Shown here: piece by piece, positions 25,684 through 34,359 of the stretch | How positions within the stretch are numbered: position 1 is the first letter of the stretch | Layout of the letters: the number at the start of each line of letters is the position of its first letter | NCBI GenBank assembly: GCA_023389575.1 | Contig: JAEWEG010000018.1 | Coordinates: 124,001 to 188,000 of the forward strand | Length of the DNA stretch: 64,000 bases | Direction of reading: 5' to 3' | Source of the DNA: Chloroflexota bacterium | GTDB lineage: Bacteria; Chloroflexota; Chloroflexia; Thermomicrobiales; UBA6265 | The notes under the pieces: model-generated | What the model was told of the DNA's origin: nothing | The model's input: the letters and a program-made list of their open reading frames with translations, nothing else | Database searches by the model: none | Program-made: the position numbers and the translations under genes

Positions 25684-26829
25684 GTGAAGATCGCCCTCGT
25701 TTCCCCCTACAGCATGCAGCAACCTGGTGGCGTCGCCGAGCACGTCGCCCACCTGCGCGACGAGTTCAAGCGCCTCGGCCATGAGGTCGTGGTGATGGCG
25801 CCTCGCGGCCGGCAGGGAGGGCTGGAGGTCAGCGAGGGCTACTACGGGATTGGGCGCACCATCACCATTCCGGGCAACGGCAGCAAGATGCGGCTCACCT
25901 TCGACGTCACGCTCTATGCCGACGTCAAGGAGATCATGAAGCGCGAGAAGTTCGATGTGGTGCATCTGCACGAGCCGCTGATGCCCGTGCTGTCTTACAT
26001 GGTGTTGCTGAACTCCCGCGCGGTGAACGTTGGAACCTTTCATGCCTACAGCGGTTCCCAGCCCTGGTACACCGCGCTCAAGCCGTACATGACCTTCGTG
26101 CTCACCCGGCTCGATGGCCGGATCGCGGTGTCCGCGCCGGCTCGCGATTTCGTCACCAAATACTTCGAGGGCGACTACGACGTCATCCCGAACGGGATCG
26201 ATGTCGGGAGTTACGGCAACCATGTCGAGCCCTATCCGTGGGCGAACGACGGGGTGCAGCGCATCCTGTTCGTGGGTCGCTACGAGGAGTCGCGCAAGGG
26301 GTTTCGCTACCTGCTCCGCGCGATGCCGCTGGTTCGCAAGCAGTTTCCGAAAGCGAAGCTGATCGTCCTCGGCTCCGGGCGTCCCGAGAAGTTCGCCAAC
26401 CTCATGGAGCGATACGGCGTCGACAACGTCGAGTTCAAGGGCTTTGTCTCCCAGGAGGAAAAGGCCCGGTACTATGCCAGCGTCGATGTTTGCTGCTCTC
26501 CATCCACCGGCAACGAGAGTTTTGGCTACGTGGTGGTCGAACCAATGGCGGCCGGCCGGGCCGTCGTCGCCAGTGATATCGCGGGCTACGCCAGTGTGGT
26601 CGATGATGGTGTGAACGGCGTGCTGGTGGAGCCGCGTGATCCCCAGGCGCTCGCGTTGACGCTGGTGCGAGTGCTGGCCGACCGGGAACTGCGCGAGCGG
26701 CTCGGCGCGAACGGCATGGTCTCCGCCCAGCAGTACGACTGGTCGAACGTGGCCCAGCAGGTGCTCGGCGCGTACCGGCGAGCGGGGGAACGGGCCCAGC
26801 TGGAAGCGTGGCGGCTGAAAGCCAGATAG
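25684..26829 (+). CDS. GT4 glycosyltransferase, PimA-like
   Basis: A 381-residue GT-B fold enzyme starting at GTG 25684. The N-terminus 'KIALVSPYSMQQPGGVAEHVAHLRDEFKRLGHEV' is very close in form to actinobacterial PimA, the phosphatidyl-myo-inositol mannosyltransferase. It has 'NVGTFHAYSG', 'ILFVGRYEESRKGFRYLLRAMP' and the donor-binding 'SPSTGNESFGYVVVEPMAAGRAVVASDIAGY' (E-x7-E). A CDP-alcohol phosphatidyltransferase follows 100 bases downstream. This suggests glycosylation of an inositol-containing phospholipid at the membrane. Other GT4 acceptors cannot be excluded. Confidence 0.8.
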   Translation: MKIALVSPYSMQQPGGVAEHVAHLRDEFKRLGHEVVVMAPRGRQGGLEVSEGYYGIGRTITIPGNGSKMRLTFDVTLYADVKEIMKREKFDVVHLHEPLMPVLSYMVLLNSRAVNVGTFHAYSGSQPWYTALKPYMTFVLTRLDGRIAVSAPARDFVTKYFEGDYDVIPNGIDVGSYGNHVEPYPWANDGVQRILFVGRYEESRKGFRYLLRAMPLVRKQFPKAKLIVLGSGRPEKFANLMERYGVDNVEFKGFVSQEEKARYYASVDVCCSPSTGNESFGYVVVEPMAAGRAVVASDIAGYASVVDDGVNGVLVEPRDPQALALTLVRVLADRELRERLGANGMVSAQQYDWSNVAQQVLGAYRRAGERAQLEAWRLKAR

Positions 26830-26928
26830 CTGCCCGCGCGGGAGGCAATACCCTACAATGCAACCGGCAGGAGGGGGCACGCGCTGTCGCGTGGCGCCGG
26901 CAAGCGACGACGTGCGGAGGGGATCTCA

Positions 26929-27546
26929 GTGATATCGGAGCGGATAGGCCAGTGGGTCCGTCATTACATGCTCCACGTTGGGCAGTGGCTGGCCCGCACG
27001 GGCATGACGGCCAACATGGCAACCCTCATCGGGTTTCTCCTCAACGCTGGCGTCGCCGCTGTCATAGCATCTGGCCACCCTCGCATCGGCGGCGTGTTGC
27101 TGCTCATCGCGTCGGCGTTCGACATGGTCGATGGCGCCATCGCGCGGGCGACAGGCTCGGTGTCCAAGTTCGGCGGGTTCTTCGATTCGACCCTGGATCG
27201 CTACTCGGAAATCGTCGTCTATATCGGCCTGTTGATCTGGCTAAACCAGACCCGCGATGACCACATTGGCGCGCTGCTGATCCTGATCGCCGCCACTGGC
27301 GCGCTGATGATCAGCTACGCGCGGGCCCGCGCCGAGGCGATCGGATATGGGGCATCGGTGGGGCTTGTCGCCCGGCCGGAGCGGGTGGTGCTGCTCGCGC
27401 TGTGCCTCATCATCAACCAGCCCCTGTGGGCACTCTGGATCCTGGCGATCCTCACCCACTTCACGGCCGTGTGGCGCATCGTCCACGTCTGGCGCCTGAC
27501 CCAGGCGGACGATCGCGATTCCGCCGGCCCCGGAACGACCGCCTGA
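26929..27546 (+). CDS. CDP-alcohol phosphatidyltransferase (phosphatidylinositol-phosphate synthase-like)
   Basis: 205 residues starting at GTG 26929, after GGAGGGG. The family signature DGxxARxxGxxxxxGxxxDxxxD is present as 'VDGAIARATGSVSKFGGFFDSTLDR', with several membrane helices around it. It moves a phosphatidyl group from a CDP-lipid to an alcohol; next to a PimA-like enzyme the best guess is inositol phosphate. Thermomicrobium is known to contain phosphoinositides, which fits. The TGA overlaps the next ATG. Confidence 0.82.
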   Translation: MISERIGQWVRHYMLHVGQWLARTGMTANMATLIGFLLNAGVAAVIASGHPRIGGVLLLIASAFDMVDGAIARATGSVSKFGGFFDSTLDRYSEIVVYIGLLIWLNQTRDDHIGALLILIAATGALMISYARARAEAIGYGASVGLVARPERVVLLALCLIINQPLWALWILAILTHFTAVWRIVHVWRLTQADDRDSAGPGTTA

Positions 27547-27761
27547 TGACAGATGACCAGCGACCGGAACCCAATGGCAAGATCGTGGTGCCCGGCCGGC
27601 CACTCCGCACGGAATACATCGAAACCGACCAGGAGTTCGAAGGGCTGGTCAACGCCGCCGACCTCGGATCGGCGTCACGGTCCTGCCTCGCGATCATCGT
27701 CACCCTGCTGATCATCGCCTTGCTCGTGTGCGTGTTCCTCTTCGGCAAGCTGTTCATGTAG
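27546..27761 (+). CDS. Small single-pass membrane protein of unknown function
   Basis: 71 residues. A charged N-terminal half ('MTDDQRPEPNGKIVVPGRP') is followed by one C-terminal hydrophobic helix ('CLAIIVTLLIIALLVCVFLFG'). The ATG overlaps the stop codon of the phosphatidyltransferase by one base, so it is translationally coupled. It may be a partner of the lipid enzyme, but there is no direct evidence. Confidence 0.65.
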   Translation: MTDDQRPEPNGKIVVPGRPLRTEYIETDQEFEGLVNAADLGSASRSCLAIIVTLLIIALLVCVFLFGKLFM

Positions 27762-27852
27762 GTCCGGTCCAGGCGAAACGGTCACGTTCCTGGGAGTGGC
27801 GATGCGCGTCCCTGCGTGGCATGAAAGCGCGCTTCATGCCAGGGTTGGTGCG

Positions 27853-28230
27853 TCACGCCGCGACGTGTCTCGCCAGGTACATGCCCGCCGCGCAGAACAG
27901 CAAGCCGAGGCCGTTGGAGCCAACCACGTAGGCGATCGCCTGCGCCCACCTGCCAGCCTCCGCCAGCGCGATCGCCTCGAAGGTGTAGCTGCTGAAGGTG
28001 GTGAACGCCCCCAGGAACCCCACCACCAGCACCAGCCGGATGGCGGGATCGGCCACCACCCGCTCGCTCAGAGTGGTCAGCAGGATTCCGATCACGAACG
28101 ACCCCAGCATGTTGATGGCGAACGTTCCCCACGGCAGGCTGTCGCCGAATCGCGCCACCATCAGTTTGGTCATGCCGTAGCGGGCATTCGCCCCGACCAG
28201 GCCGCCAAGTCCCACCCACACGTAGTCCAT
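27853..28230 (-). CDS. crcB: Fluoride channel CrcB/FluC
   Basis: 125 residues with four hydrophobic helices. The family signature 'GLGGLVGANARYGM' is at the N-terminus. 'LPWGTFAINMLGSFVIGIL' (with the Gly-Thr-x-x-x-Asn) and 'VGFLGAFTTFSSYTFEA', the Na-site and Phe box, follow. It exports fluoride as a dual-topology dimer. Many genomes have two copies in tandem, but only one is visible here. I could not identify a fluoride riboswitch in its upstream region. Confidence 0.9.
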   Translation of the reverse strand: MDYVWVGLGGLVGANARYGMTKLMVARFGDSLPWGTFAINMLGSFVIGILLTTLSERVVADPAIRLVLVVGFLGAFTTFSSYTFEAIALAEAGRWAQAIAYVVGSNGLGLLFCAAGMYLARHVAA

Positions 28231-28404
28231 TCCCGCGATCCTTTTTCCGTCCTGGCCATGGAGCCGCGTCCGGGCTCCTGGAGAAGGACACGTATACCCA
28301 ACTGCCCATTTGTCGCAATGCCAGTTGACGGCCCATGGGGGGCATGTTACGGTGTACCCACGGTCGGGAATTGCTCGATCGACCACACCTGTACCAATTA
28401 GGGT

Positions 28405-28468
28405 AAAGGAGGTGATGCCCATGAGTAGTCTCACATCTGAGGGCATCGCGGTGGAGGTTGTGCGCTAG
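28405..28468 (+). CDS. 15-codon micro-ORF with a perfect Shine-Dalgarno
   Basis: ATG 28421 to TAG 28468 encodes MSSLTSEGIAVEVVR. It is preceded by AAAGGAGGTGAT (28405-28416), an essentially complete anti-16S match. GATGCCC (28414-28420) just before the ATG is repeated as the reverse complement GGGCATC (28441-28447) within the ORF, so the ribosome-binding site could be gated by a hairpin. A strong terminator follows at 28501-28529. No larger gene lies in the transcript. It could be a leader peptide, a micro-protein, or a structured small RNA. The function is unknown. Confidence 0.45.
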
Positions 28469-28500
28469 TAGCGCTCAACAGCCGTGATGTCCAGGACAGA

Positions 28501-28529
28501 AAGGCCGGCCCCACGGGGTCGGCCTTTTT
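28501..28529 (+). terminator. Rho-independent terminator after the micro-ORF
   Basis: AAGGCCG...CGGCCTT with an inner GCCCC/GGGGT pairing, followed by TTTTT. It closes a transcript that could be only about 130 bases long and separates it from the LLM oxidoreductase gene. Confidence 0.82.
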
Positions 28530-28612
28530 GCGTCCATCGCGATCGCGTCCCATGTACCATTGTCGGCATCGAATGACAGTGGCCATCCGAATCGCTCGCG
28601 AAGGAAAGCACC

Positions 28613-29698
28613 TTGGGATCACTCGCACCGGACACATCGCTCAAGCTCGGCATCTTCGACATCATGCAGATCGACCCCCTGCGCGAGGGTGACCTGGCGT
28701 CCATGTATCGCCAGAAGCTCGACGACCTCGAGCTGGCCGACTCCCTGGGATTCGACGCCGCCTTCACCGCCGAGCGCCACTTCCTCCCACAGTTCGCGGC
28801 CGCCTCGGCCACCGCCTGGATCGCCGCCGCCAGCCAGCGAACATCCCGTATGCGGCTCGGGGCGATGGCCTACACGTTGCCCATCAAGGCCCCGGTGGAG
28901 CTAGCCGAGGATATCGCCACCCTCGACCTGCTGAGCAACGGAAGGCTGGAGGTTGGTTTCGGTACCGGGCACCGGATCGAGGAACTTGTCGCGCTTGGAG
29001 TTGACCCTGGCCAGCGCATCACGATCTTCCAGGAACGGCTCGCCCTGGTCAGGGCGCTCCTGTCTGGTGGCTCGGTCAAGTTCGAGAGTGGGGACGTGAA
29101 GGTGCGCCAGGTCGCGGTCGCACCGCTCACCGTCCAGCAGCCGCATCCACCCCTCTGGTACGCCGGTACCGAAGCCATGGGCGCGCAATGGATGGGCGCG
29201 AATGGCCTGGGATTGGCGGTGGGCTTCAAGCCGACCGATCAACTGAAATCCACCATCGCCGCCTTTCAGCAAGGTCGCGCGTCACGTACCCCCGACGTTA
29301 TCGTCGCCGAGCCAGAGCGCCCGCTGGGCGCGGTGGCCCTCATGCGGTCGATCATCGTCGGCGAATCGGATGAGGAGGTTCGGGAAGCGGTGATCGGCGA
29401 TCTCCTCCGGCTTGGTGAGGTCGTCAATGGCGAGCAGTCCGAAACCACCCGCGCTGATCGCCGATCCGATGCCAATGCCCAGTTCGACACCATGGTCCAG
29501 AACGGCATCATGATCGGGGGCGGCGTCGACACGGTGGCCGAGGCCCTGGCGAAGGCCCGGGAGGACCTCCGGTTCGACCTCTTCCTGGCCAACCCGTACG
29601 CGATGGGCGCCAGCCCGGAGCGCATCCACACCACGCTGAGACTCCTCGCGGGACCGGTGCGCCAGCAGCTCGACGCGAAGGTCGCCAGCCCTGCCTGA
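28613..29698 (+). CDS. LLM-class flavin-dependent oxidoreductase
   Basis: A luciferase-like monooxygenase family protein of 361 residues with a TTG start after AAGGAA. 'LADSLGFDAAFTAERHFLPQ' and 'RTSRMRLGAMAYTLPIKAPVELAEDIATLDLLSNGRLEVGFGTGHR' are characteristic of the family, which uses FMN or F420. The C-terminal part 'VAEALAKAREDLRFDLFLANPYAMGASPERIHTTLRLLAGPV' is also typical. Substrate unknown. It converges on the L25 gene with a perfect palindrome between them. Confidence 0.85.
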   Translation: MGSLAPDTSLKLGIFDIMQIDPLREGDLASMYRQKLDDLELADSLGFDAAFTAERHFLPQFAAASATAWIAAASQRTSRMRLGAMAYTLPIKAPVELAEDIATLDLLSNGRLEVGFGTGHRIEELVALGVDPGQRITIFQERLALVRALLSGGSVKFESGDVKVRQVAVAPLTVQQPHPPLWYAGTEAMGAQWMGANGLGLAVGFKPTDQLKSTIAAFQQGRASRTPDVIVAEPERPLGAVALMRSIIVGESDEEVREAVIGDLLRLGEVVNGEQSETTRADRRSDANAQFDTMVQNGIMIGGGVDTVAEALAKAREDLRFDLFLANPYAMGASPERIHTTLRLLAGPVRQQLDAKVASPA

Positions 29699-29738
29699 CG
29701 CCGAACTCCGCTCGCGCGTGGGCGAAGGCGGGACGCAA

Positions 29739-29772
29739 AACGGCCCTGGTCGCGATCGCGACCAGGGCCGTT
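29739..29772. terminator. Bidirectional terminator, perfect 17-base inverted repeat without loop
   Basis: The 34 bases form a perfect palindrome built on AACGGCCCTGGTCGCGA. It lies between the convergent LLM oxidoreductase and L25 genes, with A-rich sequence on the left (CAAAA) and TTCTGGTTGTT on the right. It can therefore act as a terminator from both sides. Confidence 0.8.
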
Positions 29773-29798
29773 CTGGTTGTTCAGGGCAACGGGCGGGA

Positions 29799-30458
29799 TT
29801 ACTCCTCGCCGGCGTCTTCGCTCTCGGCGGCCTCGGTGTCTTCACCGTCTGCGGCTTCGCCCTCGGCGGCCTCGGCTTCTTCACCTTCGGCGGCTTCCTC
29901 GGCCTCTTCAGCGGCCTCGGCGACCAGCGACGCGATCAGATCTTCGCCCGCCGTGATAAGGGTGACGTCGTTCGGCAGGACCAGGTCGCTGGCGTGCAGC
30001 GCATCGCCAACGTTCTCCAGGCCAGACGCGTCGATCTCGATCTGCTGCGGCAGGTTGGCCGGCAGCGCCTCGACCTCGACTTCGTTGAGGATGGTCTGCA
30101 GCACGCCCGCGTGAACGCCAAGGTTCACCAGCACGACCGGCACCGACTGGCGGAGGACAACCCGCATGTTCGGCGCGAAGAAGTCGATGTGCAACGGGTT
30201 TCGCGTCACGGGGTCGACCTGGACCTCGCGAATCAGGACCGGCTGGTTGCCGCCCTCCCACTCCAGCGTGAACACGGTGGAGTGTCCAGCTCGCTGGAAG
30301 AACTTGTCGAATTCGCGGCGGTTCACGGACACCGAAACGGTGTCGTCCACCACGGGACCGTACACCACGCCCGGCACGAGGCCCTCGCGGCGCAGACGCT
30401 TGACCTTTTTCCCGTGGACATCCCGCGGTTCGGCCCTCAGAATCAGCTCATCGGACAT
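29799..30458 (-). CDS. rplY: 50S ribosomal protein L25/general stress protein Ctc
   Basis: 219 residues from ATG 30458 with AGGAG upstream. The N-terminal L25 domain 'LILRAEPRDVHGKKVKRLRREGLVPGVVYG' binds 5S rRNA. The C-terminal TL5/Ctc domain ('PVVLVNLGVHAGVLQTILNEVEVEALPANLPQQIEIDASGLE') follows. A long Glu/Ala tail of about 40 residues closes the protein, as in other Ctc-type L25 proteins. Confidence 0.93.
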   Translation of the reverse strand: MSDELILRAEPRDVHGKKVKRLRREGLVPGVVYGPVVDDTVSVSVNRREFDKFFQRAGHSTVFTLEWEGGNQPVLIREVQVDPVTRNPLHIDFFAPNMRVVLRQSVPVVLVNLGVHAGVLQTILNEVEVEALPANLPQQIEIDASGLENVGDALHASDLVLPNDVTLITAGEDLIASLVAEAAEEAEEAAEGEEAEAAEGEAADGEDTEAAESEDAGEE

Positions 30459-30624
30459 GACAAGATGGCTCCTACTTCCCGGCACCCCATGTGGGATGCC
30501 TTGCATGTGTATCGCGGGACCGGTTTTCCAGGCACACCACAACCACCGCGCCAACATGGCACGCAAGCTGGCAGTCTACCACCCGGAGCCCCACCATATC
30601 CACGAAATCCAGCGGCGAGGCGCG

Positions 30625-31896
30625 CTACGCAAGGTCCCGCAATGCCTTGACGGCGGCGTCGACCACCACCTGGCTCGCGCCAGGACCGTACGGGCTCGCC
30701 AGCGCCTCGTAGGTGCCGGCTTCCATGGCCGCGGCATCCACCAGGTACCCAAGGTAGCCGTTGGCGTATCCCACCAACCAGGTCACATCGAACGGCGAGT
30801 CGGCTTCCACCAGCCTGCCGCACGAGGAAAACGGTTCGCCACCGATGGCCGCGATCGCCAGCGAATTTCCCAGCCGCCAGCAGTCGACCGTGGTGGTCAC
30901 CGGCGAAAGCTGGCCCATCTCCCGCAGGATGCGCGCGCCCTGCAGACGGGTATACACGCGACGTTTCTCCGCCTCGGGAACGGTGGGGTCGCCCTTGACG
31001 GCGTTCCACGCGCCGAGGGCATCGCGGAGAGCCATGGCCTCGGATTCGGCGTCCCGCTCTCGCATCGGCAATGTGGCGGTTTCGCTTGTCCGGCGGAGCC
31101 CGCCATTGATTGGCTTCGCGTGCTCAAGACCGGAAAGCACGCTCGCGGCCACCAGGTCACCCAGCCTGTCGACCTCCTCGAACGACGACTCGCGCCGGGC
31201 AAACCGCGTGCTGATGTCCCCAGCCGCGCCGGTGGCGGTGAGGATTGTCACCCCGTCGCCCGCCGCGCCCAGTCGCGATCGGATCGCTCGCCGGGTACCA
31301 CCATGCAAATCGGCCGAAACATCGAGGTTCCATGCGCCAAGCACGGTGGGATGGCACGGAACCAGCACCAGCAGGGCAACCAGAGCGCCATCCTCGCCGG
31401 TCGCGGTCAGGAACCGCACGCGATCGTCGCCCGGCGCCTGGGGATCGGTGCGGTTGGTCCAAACCCCCTCGATCCGCGACTCGCCCGTGGCGAGAATCAC
31501 CGGCCGCATCGCGGCGGTCGCGCTGGTCACCGCCGTGGCCGCCGTCTCGATGAACCGAGCCCGAGGGCCGGGCTCGACCGTCAGCGGGCTCGCCGGATGC
31601 AGCCGGTGCGCGATTCCGAGCGGGCCGCTGTGGGTATGTGTGGCGCAGAGCAGTAGGCTGCTTGCGTCGATTCCCGCGGCCCGCGCGATGTCGACCGGCA
31701 GGTCGCTATCGAGCCCGATCACGTCGGCGGTGATGATGTGCATCCACCGATCATCGAATCTCAGCGAGAGCGCGGAAATTTCGAGTTCATCGTGCGTACC
31801 GGTCGCACCCGCCGCCCGGTCGGCATATCCCCCGAGCCGCGTGCCTGGGGGCACCTCGAATGTTGTCGTCGCGCCGCCCGCGAACCACATGCTCAC
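30625..31896 (-). CDS. Neutral/alkaline ceramidase-like (NLCR N-terminal domain) protein
   Basis: 423 residues. The GTG start at 31896 overlaps the stop of the kinase gene and is preceded by GGAGAGGA; an ATG lies two codons on. 'LLLCATHTHSGPLGIAHRL' carries the zinc-binding His-x-His of neutral ceramidases. 'VPCHPTVLGAWNLDVSADLHGGTRRAIRSRLG' and 'ILTATGAAGDISTRF' are also family-like. No signal peptide is visible, so it may act in the cytoplasm. As the last gene of an amino-sugar operon it more likely removes N-acyl groups from a sugar or peptide than from ceramide. That is an inference. Confidence 0.78.
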   Translation of the reverse strand: MSMWFAGGATTTFEVPPGTRLGGYADRAAGATGTHDELEISALSLRFDDRWMHIITADVIGLDSDLPVDIARAAGIDASSLLLCATHTHSGPLGIAHRLHPASPLTVEPGPRARFIETAATAVTSATAAMRPVILATGESRIEGVWTNRTDPQAPGDDRVRFLTATGEDGALVALLVLVPCHPTVLGAWNLDVSADLHGGTRRAIRSRLGAAGDGVTILTATGAAGDISTRFARRESSFEEVDRLGDLVAASVLSGLEHAKPINGGLRRTSETATLPMRERDAESEAMALRDALGAWNAVKGDPTVPEAEKRRVYTRLQGARILREMGQLSPVTTTVDCWRLGNSLAIAAIGGEPFSSCGRLVEADSPFDVTWLVGYANGYLGYLVDAAAMEAGTYEALASPYGPGASQVVVDAAVKALRDLA

Positions 31897-32894
31897 GTTG
31901 TCCTCTCCGTGATGCCGTCGTCCAGTCGCGCGCGAAGCTTGCCCGTGATGGCGATCCCCGCTGCTTCCAGAACCTTGAGATACGCGCCGATCACCGGCGG
32001 ATAGCGTGGCGTCTCGATCGTCGCCTCCGGCCAGGCGTCCAGGATGGTGGAGGTGAAGGTGTCCATCACCATCGGTCCCGCCGAGAACACCCCGCCGGTC
32101 GGAAACACCTTGACCGCGTTCGCCGGCGGATGGAGTTGGCGGATGGTGCCCAGCGCCGTCTCGCCCAGCTTCACGCCGGCGGCCGTCACGATGCCGGTTG
32201 CCACCGCGTCGCCCGCCGCCGCGACCTCGATCACCTTCGGGGTCAGGGTGGACACCTGCTCGCGGCTGAACGATGTGTCGTACAGCACCCGGATGATCTG
32301 CCGAATGGCCGTGATCCCGTAATGGTCGAGCACCATCGGCAACAGGGCGGTGTCCGGGCCGCGCAGGTCGAACGCCTTCGCGGCTTCCTGAATGGCCCGC
32401 AGGCCGATGTACCAGCCGCTCCCCTCGTCGCCCATCAGGTAGCCCAGGCCACCGGCGATGGCCTCGCGGCCCTGGTCGTCCACCCCGTAGCCGATGGAGC
32501 CGCCTCCAGCGATCACCACCACGCCCGGCTCGCCGCCGGAGGCGCCTGCCAGGTTGGAGACGAAGTCGGCGTCGATCCAGACCGTCTCTGGCGAGCAGAG
32601 TTCGTGAACCATGTCGCCGATCATCGCCAGCGCCGTGGATTCGCGCGCCGCGCTGGTTAGACCCAGGCCCACCAGGGCGATGTCGTCCGTCGTCCGGCCC
32701 GCGGCTTGGAGCGCGGAGTGGGCCGCCGAGTGGATCGCGTCGCGGTTGCGCTCGTACCCGTTGGAACCGTGCAGGTGGTCGCAGGGCGAGCCAATGCCCC
32801 AACCCAGGATCTCTCCGTCTAGCGTCGCGATCACCGACTTGGACGATGTCTGCCCGCCATCGACCGCCAGTACGAGCCGTTGTCGCTCGCTCAT
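31893..32894 (-). CDS. BadF/BadG/BcrA/BcrD-type ATPase, N-acetylglucosamine kinase-like
   Basis: 333 residues of the ASKHA fold. 'LVLAVDGGQTSSKSVIATLDGEILGWG' is the phosphate-1 motif, 'GVVVIAGGGSIGYGVDDQGREAIAGGLGYLMGDEGSGWYIG' the phosphate-2 region with the GDEGSG motif typical of GlcNAc/MurNAc kinases, and 'VFPTGGVFSAGP' the adenosine motif. It likely phosphorylates an N-acetylated hexosamine before the SIS protein or NanE acts. It overlaps both neighbours by 4 bases, showing tight coupling. Confidence 0.82.
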   Translation of the reverse strand: MSERQRLVLAVDGGQTSSKSVIATLDGEILGWGIGSPCDHLHGSNGYERNRDAIHSAAHSALQAAGRTTDDIALVGLGLTSAARESTALAMIGDMVHELCSPETVWIDADFVSNLAGASGGEPGVVVIAGGGSIGYGVDDQGREAIAGGLGYLMGDEGSGWYIGLRAIQEAAKAFDLRGPDTALLPMVLDHYGITAIRQIIRVLYDTSFSREQVSTLTPKVIEVAAAGDAVATGIVTAAGVKLGETALGTIRQLHPPANAVKVFPTGGVFSAGPMVMDTFTSTILDAWPEATIETPRYPPVIGAYLKVLEAAGIAITGKLRARLDDGITERTT

Positions 32895-33634
32895 GGCTTC
32901 ATCAGCGGGATGCGTGGCCGGAACCGCTCGATCAAGACCTGGTTGTGCTCGTCGCCGCCCGGAATATTCTGGCTGACAAACGCGGGTATGGGTTCGTCGC
33001 GCTCAGCCAGCAATTCCGCGACCGCCACGAAGAGCGCGTTGAGCACCACCGCCCCGAGCACGGTCGAGGTGGCTCCCACCACGATTCCCGCGTCCCCGAT
33101 TGGCTGCACCGCGTCACCCAATGGCACATGCGTGTCCAGCACCAGGTCCACCACGTCGGCCAACCGCAGGCCGGAGGAATGGCGGCTTGGAGCATCGGCG
33201 TAGGCGTGCCCGGACATCACCGCGATCGTGGTCGCCCCGGCTTCTCTGGCTCGCTGGGCGATCTCGATCGGCACCGGATTCACGCCGGAGGTGCTGATGA
33301 CGATCACCACTTCGCCGGGTCGGATGTCGTACGAGGCGATCACCGATGGCGCGTAGCCTTCGAGTCGCTCCACCATCGTCGCCCGAGCCGAACCAAAGAT
33401 CGTGAGGTTCACGTCCAGCATCGCGTTGACCGGAACCAGGCCTCCCGCCCGGTGGAAGACTTCCTGCGCGAGCAGGTTCGAATGCCCCGACCCGAAGACG
33501 TGGACGATGCCGCCACCGGCGATCGAGGTCGCGATGAGGTCCGCCGCGCGCTGGATCGGTTCGTCCTCGTCTTGTTCGATCTGGTCGATCAATGTCCGGA
33601 TGTGGTGAAGGTACGCCGCCGTTGCCTGCGTCAT
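32891..33634 (-). CDS. SIS-domain phosphosugar-binding protein (UPF0309-like)
   Basis: 247 residues from ATG 33634, with GAGG close upstream. 'IVHVFGSGHSNLLAQEVFHRAGGLVPVNAML' and 'GEVVIVISTSGVNPVPIEIAQRAREAGATTIAVMS' are the two phosphosugar-binding loops of the SIS fold, found in MurQ and sugar isomerases. It lacks the extra helical domain of MurQ etherase. It probably isomerises, or binds for regulation, an amino-sugar phosphate. The ATGA overlap with nanE and the kinase supports one pathway. Confidence 0.82.
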   Translation of the reverse strand: MTQATAAYLHHIRTLIDQIEQDEDEPIQRAADLIATSIAGGGIVHVFGSGHSNLLAQEVFHRAGGLVPVNAMLDVNLTIFGSARATMVERLEGYAPSVIASYDIRPGEVVIVISTSGVNPVPIEIAQRAREAGATTIAVMSGHAYADAPSRHSSGLRLADVVDLVLDTHVPLGDAVQPIGDAGIVVGATSTVLGAVVLNALFVAVAELLAERDEPIPAFVSQNIPGGDEHNQVLIERFRPRIPLMKP

Positions 33635-34359
33635 CTGTGTCCTCGCTGATTGGTTGATCGAATGTCGTCGATGGCTCGCTGGAACCTCGAGGTGATCGCC
33701 ATTGGGTTGGTGATTGCCGTGCCCACCACCACGAACGAGGCACCCAGCTCGAATGCCCGTGTCACCTGTTCGGGCGCCCAGTATCGCCCCTCCGCGAACA
33801 CTGGAACCGGCGAGGATTTCACCAGCCACGCCAGGAGGTCGAAGTCGGGCTCGTCCGGTACCGGCCCCCCGGTGTACCCGCTCAGGGTCGTGCCCACCGC
33901 GTCGATGTCGGCCGCCAGCGCGCCTTCCAGATCGTCACGGCTGGAGAGGTCTCCCATCGCCACGGCCCCCGCGTCGTGAATCGCCTGGACCACATCGTGC
34001 AGGCGCTCACCGTTGGGTCGCGGCCGGTTGGTGGCGTCAAGCGCGACGATGTCCGCTCCCACCTCCAGCAGCGCCGTGGCCGAGTCGACCGTTGGCGTGA
34101 TCATCACCTGGCTGTTTGGATGCTCGACCTTGTTGATCGCCATCAGAGGCAGCGAGGTGACCTCCAGGATCGCCTTCAAATCCGCCGGGCCATTCGCCCG
34201 CAGGGCACGCGCGCCGCCAAGTTCGGCCGCCCTGGCCATCCGCGCCATGGAATCCGCGCCGTGGAGCGGGTTTCCGGGCCGAGCCTGGCAAGACACGACC
34301 AGTCCGCCCTGGAAGGCGTTCAGCCGTTCGAGAATTTGTGCATTTCGTGATCGTGTCAT
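33631..34359 (-). CDS. nanE: N-acetylmannosamine-6-phosphate 2-epimerase NanE
   Basis: 242 residues with the TIM-barrel layout of NanE. 'GGLVVSCQARPGNPLHGADSMARMARAAELGGARALRANGPADLKAI' is the N-terminal family signature. 'IVALDATNRPRPNGERL' supplies the catalytic region and 'PVFAEGRYWAPEQVTRAFELGASFVVVGTAITNP' the phosphate-binding end. It interconverts ManNAc-6-P and GlcNAc-6-P. It is the first gene of the four-gene operon, divergent from the oppBC permeases. Confidence 0.9.
   Translation of the reverse strand: MTRSRNAQILERLNAFQGGLVVSCQARPGNPLHGADSMARMARAAELGGARALRANGPADLKAILEVTSLPLMAINKVEHPNSQVMITPTVDSATALLEVGADIVALDATNRPRPNGERLHDVVQAIHDAGAVAMGDLSSRDDLEGALAADIDAVGTTLSGYTGGPVPDEPDFDLLAWLVKSSPVPVFAEGRYWAPEQVTRAFELGASFVVVGTAITNPMAITSRFQRAIDDIRSTNQRGHR

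Noticed and set aside
28231..28404. Possible fluoride riboswitch before crcB
   Set aside because: The conserved core of the crcB motif could not be found on the minus strand of this gap.
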